The notes beneath the pieces were generated by a model. That model was not told the DNA's origin. It saw nothing but the letters and a program-made list of their open reading frames with translations, and did not search any database. Positions 42,485 to 50,944 of a stretch of DNA of 64,000 nt are shown here, piece by piece; the first letter of the stretch is position 1; the number at the start of each line of letters is the position of its first letter. The DNA comes from Rhodococcus sp. ARC_M5 (GTDB lineage: Bacteria > Actinomycetota > Actinomycetes > Mycobacteriales > Mycobacteriaceae). The position numbers and the translations under genes are program-made. The stretch lies in the NCBI RefSeq assembly GCF_022810405.1, contig NZ_JALGQE010000020.1, positions 17,760 through 81,759 on the forward strand. The letters are read 5' to 3'.

Positions 42485-43747
42485 ATGATGACGCGAAGGG
42501 ATCGTCTGTCTGCCGCTTCTGCTGCGGCAGCGGGATCGTTCACCGGGTGTTGGGCGGTGTTGGCAACGCCACCTACCGATTTGCTGGTGGCGGAGCGCGA
42601 CTCCTCCGTCTCGTCGGCTTTTCTGAATCCAGCGTGGGCAGGGTTTGTTGCGATCCTGGCCGCGCTCGTCGTGATCGGTGTTGCCGCGCAACTCCCCAGG
42701 CGAGGTGTCGTAAGCATCGCCGGCCTTCTCGGTTCCCTCGTTCTCCTCTCACCTGCCCTGGTCGATATTTCGACCGTATTGTCGGTGTCGGTGGCAGGAC
42801 TCGGTGCCGGTCTCCTGCTTGCCGCGTCGGCGCTTTTGGCACAACGACAGCGCGGCACTTTCGTCGCGCTCGTTCTCGGTGCCGCCGCCGGATATCGATT
42901 TGGCGAATGGGCAGCACAACAACCGACGGACGAATTTCGATGGTCGGTCGGCCTACCGGGAGACCCGTTCTACCCCGGGCCGGTAGTGCCGGTGATCGTT
43001 CTGGTGGCGTGCGCTGTGCTGTTCGCCGGTGTTATTACGCAGACGCTCAGTGACTTTGAACAGCACGCACGACAATGGGGAATTGCAATAGCGGCCCTTG
43101 CGGTGTGGGTCGCCTACGTGTTCTTCGGCGACTACACCGCGTCCGTCGGTCAATGGGTCGTCGCTGCCGTTCTCACATTCGCGGTCATAGCCTGTGCCGC
43201 GCTTGGTTACGGGCGTGGTGGGGCGTTCATCTGCGCCGGACTCGCGGTGGGGGCCACGTCCGTCGGTTCGATGGCGTGGAACGCATGGTGGCTCGTTCCA
43301 CTTGCGGCGATCGGCCTGGTAGCAGGTGCCGTGTGTGCGTGGCGGGTGCCGTCGGTCCCCTCGGGCTGCATGGTGTTGGCCTTGATATGCGTTTCAGCCC
43401 TGGTGCCGTACTCGACCTTGTCGACGATCGCATACGCGGTGGTTCTTCCTGCTGCCATCGTCTACACACTGCTGTCATCCGGACCCCCGGATGCCACCGT
43501 CAGCGCAGCGGGACTGCTACTTCCGACGATGCTGTGCGTATTCAGCCTGTCCGCACCTCCGTTGCAGCCCTACACTTTCGGGTGGACATCAACTACACCC
43601 GACGGCGCATCGGTGACCGCATTCGACCCCGGCGCGGTCGGCGCCTTCGCCCCTGTTGCAGTTGTGGTTGCGACCTGCACAGCGTTGCTCGCCGGGGGCA
43701 TCGCAGTTGGATGCTTGAGGCTGCGCCGCGGTACGCCCGCCGAGTGA
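42485..43747 (+). CDS. Multi-pass integral membrane protein (about 11-12 helices)
   Basis: 420 residues. Many hydrophobic helices, for example AGFVAILAALVVIGVAAQL, VSVAGLGAGLLLAASALLA, VVPVIVLVACAVLFAGVIT, WLVPLAAIGLVAGAVCAW and AVVVATCTALLAGGIAVG. No transporter signature (such as the MFS loop) was recognised. Helix number and the lack of long loops make a carrier or a membrane polymer protein possible. Two ATGs (42485, 42488) could serve as start. The gene stands alone on the plus strand. Confidence 0.65.
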   Translation: MMTRRDRLSAASAAAAGSFTGCWAVLATPPTDLLVAERDSSVSSAFLNPAWAGFVAILAALVVIGVAAQLPRRGVVSIAGLLGSLVLLSPALVDISTVLSVSVAGLGAGLLLAASALLAQRQRGTFVALVLGAAAGYRFGEWAAQQPTDEFRWSVGLPGDPFYPGPVVPVIVLVACAVLFAGVITQTLSDFEQHARQWGIAIAALAVWVAYVFFGDYTASVGQWVVAAVLTFAVIACAALGYGRGGAFICAGLAVGATSVGSMAWNAWWLVPLAAIGLVAGAVCAWRVPSVPSGCMVLALICVSALVPYSTLSTIAYAVVLPAAIVYTLLSSGPPDATVSAAGLLLPTMLCVFSLSAPPLQPYTFGWTSTTPDGASVTAFDPGAVGAFAPVAVVVATCTALLAGGIAVGCLRLRRGTPAE

Positions 43748-44033
43748 ACTTTGCCTGGCCAGGCGCAAACCCCCCAAGAGCAGTTGGTGTAGCCCACCGC
43801 GAACTACTGGACCATCGGGCCGTCGGTTGATAGTCCAGGAAATTCAACACGCAATGACCGCTCGCGCGGCAATTGCGCGCTCGATGCCGGGCATCCCGTA
43901 CCACTCGGACTCGCTATAGCTACCTTTCCGTCACGACATGGTTGCGACTCGAACGCACCCGACAGCGGCAGAAGTGCAACTGCAGCGGGTCGTCCCGACA
44001 TCAACCCGTGCCGGAGCAGCAGAGGCAGTGCCT

Positions 44034-44726
44034 TCATCCACTACCTTCGCAGCGGGGGTGTTGGGGTGGGAACTCGCGCACCAGTTCGGGATGGCACCCT
44101 CGCAGGTACAAGCCGGCGAATGTATGCGCTTCGTCGGCAAGCCAATGCCAGCTTTCCCGCGACCACGTCGCCGCCTCGGCGCGCGCGTCCGCCACGGTCA
44201 CCACACCGGTGTCAGAGCGCTGAAGGATCACCGAGTCGTCGTCCCAGTCGATCGATGCAGCGCGTACATCGAGGGGTCCGTGGGCGGCGATGATGTCGAG
44301 GTCGGCGTCGATCGGAAATGACTCGTGCTGCACCCGCCGCTGAAACTCGTTATCCAGCATCTGGTCCTGAGTCAGTGACGCCACGAACCACCGCCTCTCC
44401 GTGCCAGGCGTCGAAGACCGGATCAGCAGCGCCGTCACCGCGCCCACCGACCCCGATCCTGAGTTCGTCACCGGCGCAACCACAATCGCCACGTTGCCGT
44501 CGATCAAAACCACCGGCGCTCCGCCCAGACCCACGGATCGATCGGATTCCGCTGACGTTCCGAACGTGTCGTCGTAATCACCCGACAGCAACTGCTCCAG
44601 CAGTGGGCCCGTCGCGCGGCGCGCCACAGCCCACCTATCCCCACGCGCGATTGCCTCGACCAGGATGTCGACGTGAGCGACCAGTCCCCCACGACCCGTA
44701 CGCATAGCGAGCCGGTTCACCGTCAC
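44034..44726 (-). CDS. Hypothetical protein, paralogue of the gene at 50237-50944
   Basis: 230 residues if GTG 44726 is the start, eight bases after the stop of the upstream gene. Conserved with the second copy: ARGDRWAVARRATGPLLEQLL, then IIAAHGPLDVRAASIDWDDDSVIL, and the C-terminal HTFAGLYLRGCHPELVREFP. It is soluble with mixed helix and strand. No known family or catalytic motif was recognised. Each copy follows a different, unrelated gene, a layout like a constant immunity or accessory gene beside a variable partner. Confidence 0.65.
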   Translation of the reverse strand: MTVNRLAMRTGRGGLVAHVDILVEAIARGDRWAVARRATGPLLEQLLSGDYDDTFGTSAESDRSVGLGGAPVVLIDGNVAIVVAPVTNSGSGSVGAVTALLIRSSTPGTERRWFVASLTQDQMLDNEFQRRVQHESFPIDADLDIIAAHGPLDVRAASIDWDDDSVILQRSDTGVVTVADARAEAATWSRESWHWLADEAHTFAGLYLRGCHPELVREFPPQHPRCEGSG

Positions 44727-44733
44727 AGTGCGG

Positions 44734-45546
44734 TCACCGATCTTCGTGTCGCGGTCGCACGTGCTCGTCGACCACAGGACGCGCGGGATCTTCACTGGTG
44801 GCGTGTGCCTCGCGGCCGATGACGCCGGCGGTTTCGGGTGAGTGTGCGTACCAGCCGCTAGGAGCGTCCGTATTCCTGGGCGCGCGAACCCCCGACCAGC
44901 CGATAGAGCGTGCTTCGGTGAGGATGTCGCGCTCGGCTCCAGCGCGTTCGGCCGGGAACTGGCGCCACCGAGCGAGGATTCCCTCAACGAGTTCGAGAAC
45001 GGTGACTTCGGGGCCGCTGCCCGGGTGTGCCCGCGGAGCGGCAGGAACATCGCTCCAGATGTGCGCCCCGATCACAGGATGAACGAACCCATCTGCAATA
45101 CGCGCGGACATCATCCTGCTGTGCGCTCTCGCCCCGGCAGCACCTGCGCCGTCCCCATGATCACCTCCGAGACGGGTGAACAATTCCTCCGCGAGTCGGT
45201 ACTGTTCTTCGTTGATGCGCGAACCGTCCGCAACGCGCTCATCTCCGGATTTGAACGGTGTGAAACGTGAGAGCACGTCCGCCACCACGTCGGCGGTGTC
45301 GGGAGGTATCAACGGCGGCACCAACGTGAGGTCACCGTGCACGGCCGACAGATAGCCCAAGCAAGCGATCGGAAATCTGCTCCAGTCGCTCTCCCCCACC
45401 GCTACGGCCGTGGCGGCAAACACGAAGCTGTCGAACAGATCTCGGTGCACCGGCGGTAAGCGACGCATCGCGTTCGCGTCGGCCAACGAGACACCGTCGT
45501 AGATGAATTGTTCGAGGACTTGACCCTCTACTTCTTGCAACCACAT
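44734..45546 (-). CDS. Hypothetical protein, partner of the gene at 44034-44726
   Basis: 270 residues, soluble. The N-terminus has MRRLPPVHRDLFDSFVFAAT and VELVEGILARWRQF-like helices. The C-terminal part is polar (WSGVRAPRNTDAPSGWYAHS). There is no similarity to the 497-residue protein upstream of the other paralogue that I can see. It ends eight bases before the next start. Copy 3 of the CGTCAA repeat is 145 bases upstream. Function unknown. Confidence 0.6.
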   Translation of the reverse strand: MWLQEVEGQVLEQFIYDGVSLADANAMRRLPPVHRDLFDSFVFAATAVAVGESDWSRFPIACLGYLSAVHGDLTLVPPLIPPDTADVVADVLSRFTPFKSGDERVADGSRINEEQYRLAEELFTRLGGDHGDGAGAAGARAHSRMMSARIADGFVHPVIGAHIWSDVPAAPRAHPGSGPEVTVLELVEGILARWRQFPAERAGAERDILTEARSIGWSGVRAPRNTDAPSGWYAHSPETAGVIGREAHATSEDPARPVVDEHVRPRHEDR

Positions 45547-45690
45547 ATGAAAACCCGCGAACTAGGAGGACCGCCAGACGAAGCCGACGGGCGCGGGGTC
45601 ACCGAACGCCAGTAAACACGCCCCGCACCTCCAGTACAACCCACAAGCCCGAGGAGGCTTGGTGAGGTCGCCCTCGTTAAGTTACCGCAC

Positions 45691-45708
45691 CGTCAAGAGA
45701 TGTTGACG
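45691..45708. repeat. CGTCAA-N6-TTGACG inverted repeat, copy 3
   Basis: Identical to copy 2 across the repeat and the preceding ACCGCAC. Confidence 0.7.
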
Positions 45709-46037
45709 AAGCTCCTAATCCGCATGTTAACGCTCGAAGCCAGTTGGAAGTCTGGGGCCGAGCGAACCTGGAAGTCCATGTGATGAACGGTTTCTGCCAC
45801 GTTGTACTCCATGGTGCAGATCACTCAGCAACGTGCTGCCATGAGATCGTCCATTCCAGGATGGAACTGGCGGCACCGCATAAGAGATTTGAGCTTGAAG
45901 CCCGGACGTTCCCGATAGCAGGATCCGTCACCAGATGTAGTGCCTTGGTCCGATTCGTTAGGCTACATCTTGGGTTTCTACGGCGTGTCCTGTCCGATGT
46001 GTCGGACTGCACAACTAAGATGGGGAACGCAGATATG

Positions 46038-46072
46038 CCTGAAGCCTCGGGCATATACGCCGAGGCTTCAGG
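46038..46072 (+). terminator. Perfect 13-bp hairpin upstream of the YjzC-like gene
   Basis: CCTGAAGCCTCGG (46038-46050) and CCGAGGCTTCAGG (46060-46072) enclose GCATATACG. It is 128 bases before ATG 46200 and could be a terminator or leader structure; no U-tract follows. Confidence 0.5.
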
Positions 46073-46199
46073 TATTGGTCAATCGTGGTTGATTTCCGAC
46101 TCTAGAACTCGCGGTGTTCCGTAACAAATCGACGCGCTGCGGTTCCAGATACGTCTCGGTCTGCAAGAGACCTGGATGCGCGAGAATGGAGTCGCCATT

Positions 46200-46397
46200 A
46201 TGGCCGCTTCCAAACCGTTGAAACCCGGAACCAGGGCTCCCAACTCGGGGCAGGTCGAGATCGTCGGACCGCGCGGCGGGCGCACTGGGGAAGAGCGCAC
46301 CACTACGAAGGGCAAGCCGCTGCCTCCTACCCCCAAATCGGGGCAAGGTTACTTGGTCGTCGATCGCACTAAGAACGGTGCAGGCAAAGGCAAGTAG
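46200..46397 (+). CDS. YjzC-like small protein
   Basis: 65 residues from ATG 46200 with GGAG eight bases in front. LKPGTRAPNSGQVEIVGPRGG, then GEERTTTKGKPLPPTPKSGQGYL, is the whole-length YjzC-like pattern (two short repeats rich in Gly, Pro and Thr). Such small basic proteins are widespread in bacteria but of unknown function. It is followed 72 bases later by a 404-residue unknown gene on the same strand, so the two may be an operon. Confidence 0.75.
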   Translation: MAASKPLKPGTRAPNSGQVEIVGPRGGRTGEERTTTKGKPLPPTPKSGQGYLVVDRTKNGAGKGK

Positions 46398-46469
46398 GAC
46401 CTCGGTTCTGTACGGACACCCGCGTTCTGGAAGGGGCGCGGGTGTCCGGCAAAATGAACGGAAAGAGCA

Positions 46470-47684
46470 ATGGGCTCAAACGAATCGCCGCAGTCGTCGT
46501 CGCTTTCCTCCGCCAGTTGGGGGAGGTCCGAGCTTGTGAAAGAACTAGCGAAATTGCCGGAGGGGCAACGCTCGATCCTTGAGCTGCACGATTGGATTCT
46601 GACCCTGTTGGACGCGGCCATAACCGCCGCGATGGTATTTGTCGACCCACACGATTTGCGATCCGCGGAGGAGCGCCTCGATTGGCTGATCGAGACGTTC
46701 GATCTTCCCGAATCTGGGGATGAGATTGAACGGTTCACGGCTCGTCTGACGGAACTTTCCGAGATGCAGGTTCCGCGGTGGGCTAAGAAGACCGGTACCG
46801 ACAGTTGGAAGAGATTTCTTCGCCGTTTCATCGGTGCGGCGGCATACGACCGGCTAGCTGCGGCGTTGGTTTCGGACACGACCGTGTTGGCACACGCTCT
46901 GCGGCAGTTGATCTCGAAAATACAGCCGTACGCGCTTGCCGTAGATGACTGCGCAATCCTCCTTACCCCGGAGCAGGTAGCGAAGCTAGGTCCGTTTGGA
47001 ACTGGTCCCACGAATTCGGTCCTGCATCTCGTGCTGACACTTGACGGGGTACTCACGAATGTACTGGAGGCAAATTTCGATTTCAGCTCGATCGCATTCG
47101 ACCCGAATTTGCCTGGCGAATCCGACCTCGGGGAAATCATCGAGAACCTGCGGCCGCTTCTGTCGGGTGCCACCCGCAAGACGCTCGCCGAGATAAGTGC
47201 CAAGCTGAGCCGGAAGCTAGCTGGGGCCTCCACTGCTTTGAACACATCAGAGGATGGAGTCGCGCAGGCCGCTGGCTCGTTGGTGGAGTTGATTGACAGG
47301 TTGTTTCGCGAAGCGTTCCCTGATAAGCAAGTTCTGGCCTGGCTGGAGGCTACTGATCGAGCTGCTGGCAGTGATTTCGTGTACATCGACAAGAGTAAGG
47401 GCATCAGTAGACCCACTAAGCGGGCTCAGGCTCTTTGTTTCGTACATGGGGGGCAAGTAGCCGAGCGCTCAATATTTCATGAGGTTGCGGCGGCCGGGTT
47501 AGTTGTGGCACGCGAAAAGTTGCAGAAGATCAAACATGCAGACACCGGTGACCCCGAGGAACGGGAGATCGTGGAGCGCGCGTTGACTGTAGTGGAAAGT
47601 TTCTTGTCTGTGGCAATAGAAATTGGGTGGCTCGGTTTGCCAAGCGAGACGGTGGACGGCCTGAAGCTGCGTCTAGCTGCATAA
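46470..47684 (+). CDS. Hypothetical helical protein (404 aa) after the YjzC-like gene
   Basis: Mostly helical with leucine-rich segments (SILELHDWILTLLDAAITAAM, VLHLVLTLDGVLTNVLEANF). No signal peptide, no clear membrane helix, no known catalytic motif. GGAAAG lies before ATG 46470. It might be a defence or abortive-infection-type protein given its position among accessory genes, but nothing in the sequence shows that. Confidence 0.6.
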   Translation: MGSNESPQSSSLSSASWGRSELVKELAKLPEGQRSILELHDWILTLLDAAITAAMVFVDPHDLRSAEERLDWLIETFDLPESGDEIERFTARLTELSEMQVPRWAKKTGTDSWKRFLRRFIGAAAYDRLAAALVSDTTVLAHALRQLISKIQPYALAVDDCAILLTPEQVAKLGPFGTGPTNSVLHLVLTLDGVLTNVLEANFDFSSIAFDPNLPGESDLGEIIENLRPLLSGATRKTLAEISAKLSRKLAGASTALNTSEDGVAQAAGSLVELIDRLFREAFPDKQVLAWLEATDRAAGSDFVYIDKSKGISRPTKRAQALCFVHGGQVAERSIFHEVAAAGLVVAREKLQKIKHADTGDPEEREIVERALTVVESFLSVAIEIGWLGLPSETVDGLKLRLAA

Positions 47685-47960
47685 GCTGCGTGTTGAGGGT
47701 TGTTGTCGTCGGTCGTGGCCACATGGTCGGCCGACTCAAGCTGGGGCAGAGCCCGTTCCATACTCAAATACGTAGGGATGGATCCTTTAGAGGGTCGTCC
47801 ATTTAGCTTTCGAGCAGCTCTCGCAGAGCCTTGCACTCCCATGCATGCCACTCGCGCACCAATGTGTCGCCCGTTTCCAGATCCTTGACCAGCCCGGCGT
47901 GGCGCGCAGCGCAAACGACCGGACGCAAGTCCGACGGGTCACTGGGTCAATACTTCGAAG

Positions 47961-48599
47961 ATGCTCGTGCCCGTGATCTTCGATTCTCAGCAGTACTCGC
48001 GAAGCAGGCCACCGGAACTCGGCGAGCGTGTGCGTTTCGAACTGTTCTGGAATGACCCGTTCGCCCGCCTGTGGGCAGGGTTGCGACCTGGATGGTCGCT
48101 CACCGCGAACCTGACAGCGACGAACGCCGACACGGTCGTCCACCTCGGGTCCACCCCCGAACAGAACACCCGACTGCAACCCGCCACGGCCACATCAGGT
48201 GGGCTCCGGTTCGGATACACCTCGACGATCCCCGTACCTGCAACGTTGACGGTCTCCGGAGCACTCCGCGTCACCGCGTTCGACACACCGAACAGGCCAC
48301 CCGGTGAGCCGCTCACAGCGTGGTCGAACACTGTGGACGAGGACCGCGTCACGACCGGGATCGTGCAGCGACTTCAACTGGTCTCGATTCTGAACGACTT
48401 TCGAACCGGCTCACATGTCGGGTGGCACGAACTCGAACGTATCGCCGGCACCGAGTGGTTCTACAACTTGGTCAACCCACCCGAGAGCCTGCACGTCTAC
48501 CGACCGGCCGAGGAACCCGACGACCGTGCACCGCGCACAGGATTCTCGGTACCGGTGCGAACCGAGATCCTCGTACTCGATCTCGCCGTCGACGACTGA
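47961..48599 (+). CDS. Hypothetical protein (212 aa), possible DUF6578-like
   Basis: MLVPVIFDSQQYSRSRPPELGERVRFELFW at the front reminds of DUF6578 proteins, whose start has a similar DxxQ and G-E/D-x-V pattern; the match is weak. The centre (TLTVSGALRVTAFDTP) and the end (TGFSVPVRTEILVLDLAVDD) are strand-rich. It is a soluble single gene on the plus strand between two unknown genes. Function unknown. Confidence 0.5.
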   Translation: MLVPVIFDSQQYSRSRPPELGERVRFELFWNDPFARLWAGLRPGWSLTANLTATNADTVVHLGSTPEQNTRLQPATATSGGLRFGYTSTIPVPATLTVSGALRVTAFDTPNRPPGEPLTAWSNTVDEDRVTTGIVQRLQLVSILNDFRTGSHVGWHELERIAGTEWFYNLVNPPESLHVYRPAEEPDDRAPRTGFSVPVRTEILVLDLAVDD

Positions 48600-49009
48600 A
48601 CCGTTCGCGCACTACCCTTCGCCGAAAGATCCTCTGTGCCAGAGACTACTCGGCCAATCGGGTTCTACCGATCATGATCAACCGAGTGGCTGATATGAGA
48701 CGGTTCGAAACCGCCTCCGACCGTCGGGTCGCCCTCGTCTCCGTCACCACCACGGCACGGCCGCATAATGGTCGGGCGAGTTGATGACTGTTGGATTTCC
48801 CAGGAGAGGTAGACGATCTGCCGACCGGCTTGTCAGGTTACGAACCTTCCCGTTGACCGCTCACGCGTGGCCACGTCGGTCCGGCCGCGATCACTGCGAT
48901 GGTAGACCCGCAGAGAATCAGTACTGCAAAGTTGTCTACGAAAGATGGTGCGACGGTGTCGTAGCTCGGGACGTTACGCTCGAGCTCGGCGATGGGAGTG
49001 TGATGTCGT
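48600..49009. other. Intergenic stretch
   Basis: No gene was called. A short leftward frame near 48838-49119 contains a hydrophobic segment (FVDNFAVLILCGSTIAVIAAG) and might be the remnant of a membrane protein, but it overlaps the start of the next gene and has no start signal. Confidence 0.4.
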
Positions 49010-50083
49010 ATGGACCCTGTACAAGCGCTACTGCTGTGCCCACGCGGACGGCGCTTCTGCGCGTCTCTCGCCTCGCACCTCGACCCGACGTTCGAACTGC
49101 ACCAGGTTCTCAATCGCACCGCCCACGGGTACGTCGACTACGGCCCCTCCGGTCTCGGCGCATCAGCCGACGCCCTCGACAGCATCCCTACATCGGCGTT
49201 CACGGCGTCGTCCGCATCCGATCTGCTGACCGCATTGATGGAAACGGTTGGCTATGCCCGCTATTGGCAGCCACCGGACGAAATCGACGTCATCCTCGAC
49301 TCACACGAGCTCGGTCGACCACTCCGGCGGATCGCAGAAGCAATCTCCGCAGCACCACACACCCGGTGGTTCGGATCCCCCGCTGACCTCACCTCCCAGC
49401 GATCGGTGTGGTGGTACGACGAGCACTTCGGAGGGTGGGGCACCGTCGAACGCCCGACGACTGCCGCATGGAACGACTGGAAAACCGAACTCATCGAGGA
49501 GGAGAACCGCGCGGCTCGGGATCGACCGTCAGACCCGGCAGCACCGTACAGCGGATTCTGGTGGTCGACACCCATGGCCGCCGGAAGCCCCGAAACCACC
49601 CGCGCAACAAACGAAATCCCCGCATTGGCTCTCGACTTCACCGAAGACGACATGGGTTGGGACCGCGCACGAGTTTCACCCGTCGCCGTGGACGGAAACC
49701 CACGCATCTACGAAATCACCGAACCTGCAGACTGGGCGCGGTTGGTCGAAGACCATCCCATCGAGGTCACCGCATCCCGTCGACACGATTGGTACAACAC
49801 GACCGGACGCGCCGGCAGATGGCACATGCCCGACTGGGCATCGGTGGCCGAGCAGTTCGATGCAGTCCACCTCACCGTCTGGGGCTATCTCACGACCGCC
49901 GGCAACGCGGTACCGGTGCACCTGCTCGACGGCGACAGTGCCAGCGTCCTGGCCGGTTGGACACCCGACGCCACACACTGGCTCAACCCCGCAGCAATAA
50001 GCATCTCCGACAGTCCTACCGAGTACCGACACAACAAAGACGGTCTCTGGACCGAAGCCTCCGCCTGGAGGCTCGACTTCTAG
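49010..50083 (+). CDS. Hypothetical protein (357 aa)
   Basis: Soluble, Trp-rich, with repeated acidic segments. WYNTTGRAGRWHMPDWASVAEQF and AVHLTVWGYLTTAGNAVPV followed by VLAGWTPDATHWL resemble phage- and actinobacterial accessory proteins that I cannot name. GGGAG lies near ATG 49010. It points rightwards towards the paralogue at 50237, which points leftwards. No known family, no catalytic motif. Confidence 0.6.
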   Translation: MDPVQALLLCPRGRRFCASLASHLDPTFELHQVLNRTAHGYVDYGPSGLGASADALDSIPTSAFTASSASDLLTALMETVGYARYWQPPDEIDVILDSHELGRPLRRIAEAISAAPHTRWFGSPADLTSQRSVWWYDEHFGGWGTVERPTTAAWNDWKTELIEEENRAARDRPSDPAAPYSGFWWSTPMAAGSPETTRATNEIPALALDFTEDDMGWDRARVSPVAVDGNPRIYEITEPADWARLVEDHPIEVTASRRHDWYNTTGRAGRWHMPDWASVAEQFDAVHLTVWGYLTTAGNAVPVHLLDGDSASVLAGWTPDATHWLNPAAISISDSPTEYRHNKDGLWTEASAWRLDF

Positions 50084-50236
50084 TCCCCTTTGCAGGCCCG
50101 CTGAAAGGTTCCTTTCGTCGGATGGGGTTCGCCGTACAGTGCCGCTACGCGCCTTGCGCTCAAGGGCCGCATCACCGAATTCGAGCCGGTTGAGCGAACT
50201 CGTTCGAGACTTACTGACCTGCCGAAAGTGGTCGGG

Positions 50237-50944
50237 CTATGGATACTCGCGTACCAGTTCTGGATGCCTTGCTCGGAGGTACATGCCACCGAAGGTGATG
50301 CAATCAGCGGCCAGCCAACTCCACGCCGACCGATCGAAATCGTTCAATTCGGCTACTGCGTCTGCGACCGTGCACGTGACCTTCTCGTCGGACCGAAGGA
50401 CCACCGTGGGGTCGTCCCAGTCGATGCCAGCTGCTTCGGTGTCGAGTTGTCCGTGCGCTGCGATAGCCGCGAGATCCTCCTCCTCGTCGAACATCCCCAA
50501 CTGGACCTGTTTTTGAAAATCCCGGTCTGCAACGAGCTCGAAGTTCAGCGCCGCGACCAACCAGAGCCGTGGACTATCGCGCGAGACCAAGACGGCTGTG
50601 ATCGAAATCGGTCCGGATTCACTCGACGCGGGGATAGACCCGACGACCACAGCAACGCGATCGTCGGCGACAGCAATAGGAACGTCTTCGAGCCAGGGCA
50701 GCTCGCCGTGAACATCGACAACGAACACCTCGTCGTACCGCCCGGCCAACAGGTCTCGAAGCAAAGGTCCCGTGCTCTTACGGGCGATCTGCCATCGATC
50801 GCGTCGAGCGACCGCTTGAACGAGAGTGGTAACGGCCGCGATGAAAAGCCCCAGGCGTCGGTCTTCCCTGAAACGGTTCTCCATACGCCTCCTCGGTGAA
50901 TTGTCGAGGTCTGCATCAGCGTCGTCATCGTGCGGCGTAGTCAT
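50237..50944 (-). CDS. Hypothetical protein, paralogue of the gene at 44034-44726
   Basis: 235 residues from ATG 50944, which overlaps the stop of the 497-residue gene by ATGA. It shares with the first copy ARRDRWQIARKSTGPLLRDLL, IAAHGQLDTEAAGIDWDDPTV and the C-terminal YLRARHPELVREYP. The N-terminus is very acidic (DDDADADLDN). Translational coupling with the upstream gene suggests that the two products act together or in fixed amounts. Function unknown. Confidence 0.65.
   Translation of the reverse strand: MTTPHDDDADADLDNSPRRRMENRFREDRRLGLFIAAVTTLVQAVARRDRWQIARKSTGPLLRDLLAGRYDEVFVVDVHGELPWLEDVPIAVADDRVAVVVGSIPASSESGPISITAVLVSRDSPRLWLVAALNFELVADRDFQKQVQLGMFDEEEDLAAIAAHGQLDTEAAGIDWDDPTVVLRSDEKVTCTVADAVAELNDFDRSAWSWLAADCITFGGMYLRARHPELVREYP

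Larger units (their letters stand above)
45547..46199. other. Intergenic stretch with repeat copy 3 and a hairpin
   Basis: It contains copy 3 of the CGTCAA repeat at 45691-45708 and a 13-base stem at 46038-46072. A weak rightward frame exists but overlaps the hairpin and lacks a good start, so no gene is called. Confidence 0.5.

Noticed and set aside
45744..46124. 126-codon frame
   Set aside because: Spans a perfect 13-bp hairpin, has no ribosome site and no recognisable features.
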